Assembly: GCA_030705665.1 (NCBI GenBank)
Contig: JAUZQA010000034.1
Span: 1 to 14,066 of the forward strand
Length of the DNA: 14,066 nucleotides
Source of the DNA: Bacillota bacterium
GTDB lineage: Bacteria; Bacillota; Bacilli; Bacillales_B; DSM-18226
Direction of reading: 5' to 3'
Shown here: positions 8,061-14,066 of the stretch, piece by piece
Position numbering within the stretch: the first letter of the stretch is position 1
Layout of the letters: each line of letters starts with the position of its first letter
Notes under the pieces: model-generated
Seen by the model: the letters and a program-made list of their open reading frames with translations, nothing else
Told to the model about the DNA's origin: nothing
Database searches by the model: none
Made by a program: the position numbers and the translations under genes

Positions 8061-10040
8061 CTATAATGTTGGTTTGTCATCATTGTTTGATGAAGATTCA
8101 GGATCTGTTGATTCTGGCTTAGAAAGGTCGATTTCATCGTCCTTTTTCTTATTGATGTTTACCTTGACATCATCTGTTTTGTTTAAACCAGGCTTAAATG
8201 AATCATTATTCGCTGAGGTTCTAGCTGGTAAGTGACCATTGTCAATCAAATGTTTAATTTGATCTGCATCAAGAGTTTCTACCTCAAGAAGAGTGGTAGC
8301 AATAAGGTTAAGCTTATCACGGTTATCCGTTAAAATCTGCTTCGCTCTTTCATAGCACTCTTTAATAATTCTTTGAATTTCAAGGTCAATTTCATAGGCA
8401 ATCGCATCTGAATAATTTTGGTCGTTATTGATGTCACGTCCAAGGAACACTTGACCACCTTGTGCCTGACCAAATTGTAATGGACCAAGCTTATCGCTCA
8501 TGCCATATTCAGTAACCATTTTTCTTGCAATTCCAGTAGCACGTTGGAAGTCATTATGTGCTCCTGTACTTACTTCTCCAAATACGATATCCTCAGCCAC
8601 ACGGCCGCCAAGAAGACCAGTAATTTTATCCAGCAATTCTGGCTTGGTCATAAAGTAACGGTCTTCCTTAGGAAGCATAACAGCATATCCGCCAGCCTGT
8701 CCGCGTGGGACAATGGTTACCTTTTGGACAATTTCTGCTTCATCCAGTACCAAGCCGATCACAGTATGGCCGCTTTCATGGAAAGCAACAATATTACGTT
8801 CTTTCTCAGAAATTACCCGACTTCTCTTCGCTACACCAGCAATGACACGATCAGTCGCTTCAGTAACGTCATCCATATCAACTTTCTTTTTATTGCGGCG
8901 AGCTGCTACCAGCGCTGCCTCATTTAATAGGTTTTCCAAATCAGCCCCAGAGAAACCTGGAGTACTGCGTGCAATACTTTTTAAATTTACAGATTCGTCT
9001 AAAGGTTTGTTGCGGGCATGAACTTTAAGAACAGCCTCACGACCATTTACGTCAGGACGGTCAACTGTAATCTGACGGTCAAAACGACCAGGTCTTAAAA
9101 GAGCTGGGTCCAGAATGTCAGGACGGTTAGTAGCGGCAATGATAATAATCCCTTCATTTGCCCCGAATCCATCCATCTCAACAAGCAATTGGTTCAATGT
9201 TTGCTCACGCTCATCATGACCACCGCCAAGACCAGCACCACGCTGACGCCCAACTGCATCAATTTCATCAATAAAGATAATACATGGAGCATTTTTCTTA
9301 GCATTTTCAAATAAGTCACGAACACGGGACGCTCCGACCCCAACAAACATTTCAACGAAGTCAGATCCGCTGATTGAAAAGAATGGAACTCCAGCTTCAC
9401 CAGCAACGGCTCTTGCAAGAAGGGTTTTACCAGTTCCTGGAGGTCCAACAAGAAGAATACCTTTTGGAATGCGAGCACCCAATTCCGCAAATTTCCGTGG
9501 ATCCTTCAAAAAGTCAACAACCTCAATTAGTTCTTGCTTTTCTTCATCTGCTCCAGCTACATCTCTAAAACGAACCTTTTTCTTATCATCGTTATAAAGT
9601 CGGGCTTTGCTTTTGCCAAAATTCATTACTCGGCTGCCGCCGCCCTGAGCTTGATTTAATAAGAAGAAGAACAAGATAAAAATAATCACAAATGGAATAA
9701 TTGATGTAAAGAATGTTACCCAGCCGCTTGTTTCCTTTGCTGGCATTACATCAACCTTAGTTGCTGCAGCCGCTTTATCGATTCGGTCCTGTATTTTCTC
9801 GCTGTTTGGAATGTAGGTTAGGAAGCTTTTCCCGCCCGTAGATTCGCCTCGGACCTCATATACACCTCGGTCGGGCTGCATTGAGAAGGACTTAACTTGA
9901 CCCTTTTCTAAATTGGAAACAAATTTATCATATGATATATGATCGGTCGGGTCATTGCTTCCATTAAAAAAGCTAACCACACCAATAATGACTAAAAATA
10001 TTAATAAATAAAAGATGGTATTACGGAAAATCCGATTCAT
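8061..10040 (-). CDS. ftsH: ATP-dependent zinc metalloprotease FtsH
   Basis: This 659-residue membrane-anchored AAA+ protease forms hexamers that extract and degrade membrane and short-lived proteins. An N-terminal membrane segment (about 8-25) leads to a short external domain (about 26-105), then a second membrane segment (about 107-129). The AAA domain has Walker A GPPGTGKT (199-206), Walker B IIFIDEID (254-261) and the second region of homology [19 protein letters not shown] (304-322). The peptidase domain has the zinc site HESGH (421-425) with a third ligand at D497 in GAHNDF. The tail after about 610 is hydrophilic, rich in Asp, Asn, Ser and Lys, and probably disordered. The ATG has a GGAGGAGGT site 5-6 nt upstream. 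In Bacillus it is important for sporulation and stress survival. Confidence 0.98.
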   Translation of the reverse strand: MNRIFRNTIFYLLIFLVIIGVVSFFNGSNDPTDHISYDKFVSNLEKGQVKSFSMQPDRGVYEVRGESTGGKSFLTYIPNSEKIQDRIDKAAAATKVDVMPAKETSGWVTFFTSIIPFVIIFILFFFLLNQAQGGGSRVMNFGKSKARLYNDDKKKVRFRDVAGADEEKQELIEVVDFLKDPRKFAELGARIPKGILLVGPPGTGKTLLARAVAGEAGVPFFSISGSDFVEMFVGVGASRVRDLFENAKKNAPCIIFIDEIDAVGRQRGAGLGGGHDEREQTLNQLLVEMDGFGANEGIIIIAATNRPDILDPALLRPGRFDRQITVDRPDVNGREAVLKVHARNKPLDESVNLKSIARSTPGFSGADLENLLNEAALVAARRNKKKVDMDDVTEATDRVIAGVAKRSRVISEKERNIVAFHESGHTVIGLVLDEAEIVQKVTIVPRGQAGGYAVMLPKEDRYFMTKPELLDKITGLLGGRVAEDIVFGEVSTGAHNDFQRATGIARKMVTEYGMSDKLGPLQFGQAQGGQVFLGRDINNDQNYSDAIAYEIDLEIQRIIKECYERAKQILTDNRDKLNLIATTLLEVETLDADQIKHLIDNGHLPARTSANNDSFKPGLNKTDDVKVNINKKKDDEIDLSKPESTDPESSSNNDDKPTL

Positions 10041-10077
10041 CCCTTACCTCCTCCCACGGTAGAAAAAACTATACTAA

Positions 10078-10107
10078 ATAGTATCATAGAAAATCATGGC
10101 AATTCAA
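10078..10107 (-). promoter_or_regulatory. candidate ftsH promoter
   Basis: TTGAAT (10102-10107) and TACTAT (10078-10083) are 18 nt apart, and the -10 is preceded by TGA, giving an extended -10. I see no terminator between hprT and ftsH, so ftsH may be transcribed both from here and by read-through from tilS-hprT. Confidence 0.45.
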
Positions 10108-10175
10108 GGAATAACGCTCAATTTACAAGACTTAAGTGTGAAGGAATTAAATATGTTATCTACTATAGGTTTTAC

Positions 10176-10721
10176 TTAATCATTGTTACTATATACTTCA
10201 GGTTTCAATATTCCGATATATGGCAAGTTGCGATACTTTTCAGCATAATCCAAACCATATCCAACTACAAATTCATCTGGAACATGGAACCCTACATAAT
10301 CGGCTTCAATTTTACTTTTCCTTCCTGTTGGTTTATCAAGTAATGTTACAATTTTAATCGATTTTGCTTTCCGATAACGGAATAGATCAACAAGATAACT
10401 CAAGGTTAAACCGCTATCAATGATATCCTCGATAATTAATAAATCCCTTCCCTCCACTGAAGTATCCAGATCTTTAAGGATTTTTACTTCACCTGTGGAA
10501 ACAGTTGAATTTCCATAGCTGGAAACATCCATAAAATCCATTTCCAGGTAACAATTCATCCGCCTAACTAAGTCTGCCATAAAAGGCATTGCACCTTTTA
10601 ACACTCCAATTGCGAGTGGAAAACGGTCTTTATACTCCTCTGCCAGTTCCTCGGCCAAGGCTTTGACTTTTGCCTGAATCTCTTCCTCACTAACTAAAAC
10701 CTTTTCAATGTCCTTTTCCAT
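10176..10721 (-). CDS. hprT: hypoxanthine(-guanine) phosphoribosyltransferase
   Basis: The 181-residue cytoplasmic enzyme converts hypoxanthine and guanine with PRPP to IMP and GMP, salvaging purines. The PRPP-binding signature [14 protein letters not shown] (about 94-107) is intact with its paired acidic residues. The flexible-loop region [15 protein letters not shown] and the base-binding [30 protein letters not shown] segment also match the family; I quote them only in part as positions 67-81 and 128 onward. Two starts are possible: TTG at 10724 (7 nt after AGGAGG) and ATG at 10721 (10 nt after it); I list the ATG. It begins about 20 nt after tilS, its conserved neighbour in Bacillus, with which it is probably cotranscribed; TilS and HprT are reported to interact there. 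Confidence 0.96.
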   Translation of the reverse strand: MEKDIEKVLVSEEEIQAKVKALAEELAEEYKDRFPLAIGVLKGAMPFMADLVRRMNCYLEMDFMDVSSYGNSTVSTGEVKILKDLDTSVEGRDLLIIEDIIDSGLTLSYLVDLFRYRKAKSIKIVTLLDKPTGRKSKIEADYVGFHVPDEFVVGYGLDYAEKYRNLPYIGILKPEVYSNND

Positions 10722-10742
10722 CAAAAAATTTCCTCCTAGAAG

Positions 10743-12131
10743 TCAATGCTTATAATATGTAAGTTGGATATAAGATCCCGCTTTATTATCAATGCCCTCA
10801 ATTGCTGACTTCTTTAAGCCAGGAAGCCATAGAATACGGCCATGCTGATCTGTTATAACTGGCCAAGTATCCCTTTCATGAAGCGGAATTTTATGATCAA
10901 TAAAGATATCTTTTACTTTCTTCGTACCTGACATTCCCTTTAACGTCATTCTGTCGCCATTTTTCCTTGATCGGATGAATAAAGGTAATGATACCAAATC
11001 CCGGACAAAAATAGCTGTATACTGATTAGGATGAACGAATGACGATTCAACATACTCCATTTTTAATATTCCTTCGCCTGGTATTTCAATAGTACCAGGT
11101 TCTATCAATTCAAAGTGAAAGGACAGAGGTTTATCGACGTTAAATTGAAAATGGCAACCTTGATAGGAACGAGTCACTTTCAGCCCATCAGGAAAGTCTA
11201 ATGTACCCGATGGATGCTGACGATTGATGAGGAAAAATACCTGATCAATATGGACAGCAGAAAGAGATGAAGGCCGTTCTTTGTAAAGATAGTTTAATAT
11301 TAGTTGAATCCCTCTTCTTTGTAAAGGTATAGGCATTTCAAGCAGAAGGTTTATATCAATAGTTATTTGCTGATCATTTCTTGTTGTCATTACTGTATTC
11401 ATTCTTTGGACTGTTAATTCCTGAAGATACGCTTCATCGCTTTGCATATCCTCACTAAAACGCTGGAAGTGTTCATGAACTTGTTGATTTTCTGCTTTTA
11501 AAAAAGGTAAGACAACTTTGCGAAACCGATTTCGGCTATAGATTTCTTCCATGTTGCTTGGGTCAATTCTTGGGACTAACCTATTTTCTTCACAATACTC
11601 CACAATTTCTTGCTTCGTTAATACCAAAAAGGGCCGAAAAATCATCCCATTTTGAAACGGGCGTTGAAAAGGAATTCCTGCTCTTGCCTTCCCTGTACTC
11701 CCCCTTGTAAAGCGCATTAAGACCGTTTCAATTTGATCATCCCCGTGGTGGGCCAATGCTAAATAGGGATAATCATGTTCCTTCATTACTTTGGCGAAGA
11801 AGTCGTAGCGTGCTTGTCTCCCAGCGACTTCCGCACTTTTTCCTGTTTGTTTCATAAGTTCCGGAACATTTATTTGGTCCATTACAAATGGAATAAAAAG
11901 TTCCTCACAATACTCTTTGACAAACATGGCATCCTGAAAGGATTCCTCTCCTCGAAACATATGGTCTACATGAGCAACAATAATCGAGAGCTCTTGCTTT
12001 TCTTTTTGCCCTTGAAGATAGTGCAGCAACGCCAGCGAATCCGGTCCTCCCGAAACTCCTACCACAATTTTTTTACCTTTCAATGAAAACGAATGTCTTT
12101 CCAGAAAGGCTTCTACTTTTTCTTCCAACAT
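10743..12131 (-). CDS. tilS: tRNA(Ile)-lysidine synthetase
   Basis: TilS attaches lysine to C34 of the minor tRNA-Ile (CAU anticodon) so that it reads AUA instead of AUG; it is normally essential. The 462-residue form has the PP-loop ATP site VVGVSGGPDS (about 23-32), the HVDH motif and AxHHGDDQxET segment of the N-terminal ATPase domain, a middle domain, and a C-terminal TilS domain with KKVKDIFIDHKIPLHERD. The frame opens at an ATG at 12173, but that codon overlaps a perfect TATAAT (12172-12177) and has no ribosome site. The ATG at 12129-12131 has AAGGAAG about 8 nt upstream and gives the normal N-terminus, so it is preferred. hprT follows directly. Confidence 0.95.
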   Translation of the reverse strand: MLEEKVEAFLERHSFSLKGKKIVVGVSGGPDSLALLHYLQGQKEKQELSIIVAHVDHMFRGEESFQDAMFVKEYCEELFIPFVMDQINVPELMKQTGKSAEVAGRQARYDFFAKVMKEHDYPYLALAHHGDDQIETVLMRFTRGSTGKARAGIPFQRPFQNGMIFRPFLVLTKQEIVEYCEENRLVPRIDPSNMEEIYSRNRFRKVVLPFLKAENQQVHEHFQRFSEDMQSDEAYLQELTVQRMNTVMTTRNDQQITIDINLLLEMPIPLQRRGIQLILNYLYKERPSSLSAVHIDQVFFLINRQHPSGTLDFPDGLKVTRSYQGCHFQFNVDKPLSFHFELIEPGTIEIPGEGILKMEYVESSFVHPNQYTAIFVRDLVSLPLFIRSRKNGDRMTLKGMSGTKKVKDIFIDHKIPLHERDTWPVITDQHGRILWLPGLKKSAIEGIDNKAGSYIQLTYYKH

Positions 12132-12171
12132 TTTACATTCTTCCTTAAGGTCATGATCATTTTCTACTATC

Positions 12172-12177
12172 ATTATA
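12172..12177 (-). promoter_or_regulatory. tilS-hprT promoter -10 box
   Basis: A perfect TATAAT lies 41-46 nt upstream of the preferred tilS start. Candidate -35 boxes are poor (TTGTTG at 15 nt or TAGTTG at 18 nt). Transcription would start near 12165, giving a leader of about 34 nt with the ribosome site at its end. Confidence 0.5.
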
Positions 12178-12245
12178 TATAAAAACTAAAAACAACAACT
12201 ATTTCTAGTATTTACGAACAAAATCCATAAATGTTTCAAAAAATA

Positions 12246-13265
12246 TTAAATTTTAAACATAATATACAACATATATAAACAAATGATAATCGCAATAATG
12301 AAAAATGTTTCCAGCCATCCGTTTCTTTTCTTTTTCTTTTTATAGGTTTTTCTTGATGGGTATTGAGTATTTTTGGGTTTAATCGTATTTCCTTGCTGTT
12401 TATTCGTATTCGTATTTCCTTGCTTTGAAACGGTGGGACCCGTTGGGGCGGCAGGCACTTGTTGATTAGTAACGAATGACAACATTTCAGACCGCATTTG
12501 CTTTGCACTGTGGTAACCGCCTTCTAGTGCCCTTGTAATCATTTTTTCAAAAGGGACTAGTTCGGGCTTCTGTCTGATTGCTTCCCTTAATTGGACAATG
12601 CCTCCTGTCTTTTTGGAAAAACGGCTAGGATAAGCAGTATTGATCATAACCATGCCCACTGCAAATAAGTCGTATCTCGGCTCGGCCTTTCTTGACCCCA
12701 ATCCCCAATAACCGCGGTCATAAAACTCCGTAAACTCCTTTATAGCTCTGCCTTGAATCGTTGTACCTCCGACATCAATGCAGCGTATTCTCGTTGGAGG
12801 GCCTGTAACAATTAAATTTTCAGGCTTCAGATCACCAAAAACCCAGCCGTTTTGGTGAAGAAGATCAAGATCGTTTAATAATTGGAGAAGCAAAACAACT
12901 GTCCATGACCTTCCTTTTTGGGCAATAAAGGATAACAGGTTAGGGCCCTGAATATATTCCATTACATAAAAGGAGATCTTCCCTTGATTGCTTTGCCAAT
13001 CATCAACATCAAGCAAAGAAGGCCCGAGGGAAGACCCTTGGACCTTTGCAAAGGATTTAAGAACGTTCACCTCGGAGGTTATAGAAAGTCCGTTATCACT
13101 CATTTTTAAAGCTACTTGCGTACCATTGTGTTCTGCGAGATACACAATTCCATTGGCACCAAAGCCTAGTTCCCTTACGATCTTGTACTTTTGCTGATGC
13201 CACTTCCCGAAAATAACTGTACCAGGGTTAACTTTACATTGACTCTTCAAAGAATGATTCATCAT
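12246..13265 (-). CDS. yabT: Hanks-type serine/threonine kinase with C-terminal membrane anchor (YabT/PrkD-like)
   Basis: The 339-residue protein has a kinase domain (about 25-265), a polar Asn/Thr/Gln/Lys-rich linker and one C-terminal membrane segment (about 318-337) preceded by a lysine cluster, placing the kinase in the cytoplasm. Glycine loop GFGANGIVYLA, lysine in VALK (K54), helix-C glutamate (E65) and catalytic loop GDLKPEN (D145, N150) are present. The usual HRD is replaced by FGD and DFG reads DVG (D164); as I recall, B. subtilis YabT shares both changes. That kinase acts at the sporulation septum, is stimulated by DNA and phosphorylates RecA; the basic juxtamembrane stretch may be the DNA contact. 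GTG (13268) and ATG (13265) starts are possible; the ATG is listed. The gene overlaps yabS by 32 nt. Confidence 0.93.
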   Translation of the reverse strand: MMNHSLKSQCKVNPGTVIFGKWHQQKYKIVRELGFGANGIVYLAEHNGTQVALKMSDNGLSITSEVNVLKSFAKVQGSSLGPSLLDVDDWQSNQGKISFYVMEYIQGPNLLSFIAQKGRSWTVVLLLQLLNDLDLLHQNGWVFGDLKPENLIVTGPPTRIRCIDVGGTTIQGRAIKEFTEFYDRGYWGLGSRKAEPRYDLFAVGMVMINTAYPSRFSKKTGGIVQLREAIRQKPELVPFEKMITRALEGGYHSAKQMRSEMLSFVTNQQVPAAPTGPTVSKQGNTNTNKQQGNTIKPKNTQYPSRKTYKKKKKRNGWLETFFIIAIIICLYMLYIMFKI

Positions 13266-13974
13266 CACGGGAAAGGAGACTCCTTCTCATCGAACGATTT
13301 TGATTAAATGAGGAAATCGCAGTGCAAATTGCTGGGCCTGTCGGTGTAATTCCGCCTGTTGTCAACTGGGAAAAAACTTTCGTCAAAGATTGCAGATTTG
13401 GCGTCCAATCTAATACCTGTTCGACATTGTCCCTTTTCCCAGGAAATACATACACTGAAAAATAATTATTTCCTGATCTTGCATTTAAACTAATGGAAAG
13501 ATCCAGCAAGGCCTCTTTAACAGTTGGCAGCTTTTGTTTCATACTGGCTGAAGAGTCAACCAAAATTAAAACCTCGAGGTCCACGGTTTCGCCTAGTTCA
13601 TCCACAACCTCAATAACCTCGCCTCTTTTTTCCGGAGGAAGGTCCTCAAGCGTTTGGGATTTTCCGAGGATTTGTTGCAATTCCCTGTTTACTACCCCGT
13701 GAATGGTTTGCGTCATTGCTTTTCTAGTTACCATCTGCACGGTTTGAGACAGCTGCTGGGTATAAACAATTTGACTGACGCCCCCGCCTGACATGGCGAT
13801 ATTTTCAATTTCCTTCATTCCCTTTTCATCAATCGTATCCTGTTCCATAACGCCGATCACATTGACCGTAATCCCATCTTCTCTTGCAAGTGCAGCCATA
13901 GCAATTGGGTCTTCACCTTGATTTGAGCAGCCATCTGTGATTAATAAAATTTGACGGATTCTCCCAGTATACAT
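13234..13974 (-). CDS. yabS: VWA-like protein YabS
   Basis: The 246-residue soluble protein has the elements of a von Willebrand A (MIDAS) fold in unusual order. The N-terminus begins with QILLITDGCSNQGEDP (8-23), resembling the second half of a VWA domain with the MIDAS aspartate. Later come LILVDSSASM (136-145), the DxSxS metal motif, and TGGITPTGPA (206-215), the MIDAS threonine region. A helical middle (about 75-130) links them. The frame opens at an ATG at 13989, but that codon is part of the GGAGGAG ribosome site serving the ATG at 13972-13974, which is chosen. In B. subtilis yabS lies between spoIIE and yabT; its function is unknown to me. Pairing with a kinase suggests a partner or scaffold role, by inference. 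Confidence 0.88.
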   Translation of the reverse strand: MYTGRIRQILLITDGCSNQGEDPIAMAALAREDGITVNVIGVMEQDTIDEKGMKEIENIAMSGGGVSQIVYTQQLSQTVQMVTRKAMTQTIHGVVNRELQQILGKSQTLEDLPPEKRGEVIEVVDELGETVDLEVLILVDSSASMKQKLPTVKEALLDLSISLNARSGNNYFSVYVFPGKRDNVEQVLDWTPNLQSLTKVFSQLTTGGITPTGPAICTAISSFNQNRSMRRSLLSRDDESFFEESM

Positions 13975-14004
13975 AGATCTCTCCTCCATTTATCATGATG
14001 CTAC

Positions 14005-14034
14005 CATTTTCGACTGCTAGGAGAAGATTTATAC
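14005..14034 (-). promoter_or_regulatory. candidate sigma-F-type sporulation promoter of yabS-yabT
   Basis: The minus strand has GTATA (14030-14034), a 15-nt spacer and GTCGAAAATG (14005-14014). This fits the forespore sigma-F pattern (GYATA, 15 nt, GGnnAnAnTR) except for T instead of the second G. The start would fall near 13998, about 24 nt upstream of the chosen yabS ATG. Sporulation expression of this pair in B. subtilis supports the reading; a sigma-G or sigma-A alternative is not excluded. Confidence 0.45.
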
Positions 14035-14066
14035 ATAAATCAGATGAAGAGAGGGAAAAGTAAAAA

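Noticed and set aside
8544..8927. 127-codon plus-strand open frame inside ftsH
   Set aside because: It is antisense to the FtsH AAA/peptidase region, which is clearly coding; the translation resembles no family.
12236..12508. 90-codon minus-strand frame within the end of the kinase gene
   Set aside because: It is an out-of-frame reading of the low-complexity linker and membrane segment of YabT.

Overview
The window looks like an ordinary chromosomal segment of a low-GC Gram-positive bacterium of the Bacillaceae. The gene order matches the origin-proximal spoIIE-to-rrn region of Bacillus subtilis, and the proteins closely resemble their Bacillus counterparts as I remember them. Every gene lies on the minus strand, so transcription runs from the right edge (14066) to the left (1). 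No database search was possible; the genus and species are not determined.

Layout in transcription order: yabS (VWA-like protein) and yabT (Hanks-type membrane kinase) at 13974-12246, preceded by a sigma-F-like promoter; tilS (tRNA-Ile lysidine synthetase) and hprT (purine salvage) at 12131-10176; ftsH (membrane AAA protease) at 10040-8061 with its own terminator; coaX (type III pantothenate kinase) and hslO (Hsp33) at 7912-6231 with a terminator; cysK (cysteine synthase) at 6031-5108 with its own promoter and terminator; a compact folate cluster folP-folB-folK followed by a small XRE regulator and dusB (4994-2075), closed by a terminator; lysS (1843-359) with a terminator; and finally a tandem rRNA promoter pair, a boxA-containing leader and the first 46 bases of a 16S rRNA gene running off the left edge.

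Most genes serve translation and tRNA modification (lysS, dusB, tilS, rrn), cofactor supply (folP/folB/folK, coaX), sulfur assimilation and redox proteostasis (cysK, hslO), membrane protein quality control (ftsH) and, at the right end, sporulation-associated signalling (yabS-yabT). Several genes overlap or lie within about 25 nt of each other. Several longest-ORF starts are probably too far upstream: tilS, folP, coaX, cysK, folB and yabS all have a better-supported internal start.

I see no mobile element, CRISPR array, phage gene, defence system or tRNA gene. The main departures from the B. subtilis arrangement are the absence of pabB-pabA-pabC between cysK and folP and of the PrsA-like yacD between hslO and cysK. 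The most intriguing protein feature is the apparently permuted VWA fold of YabS. I do not see convincing evidence of an undescribed system here.
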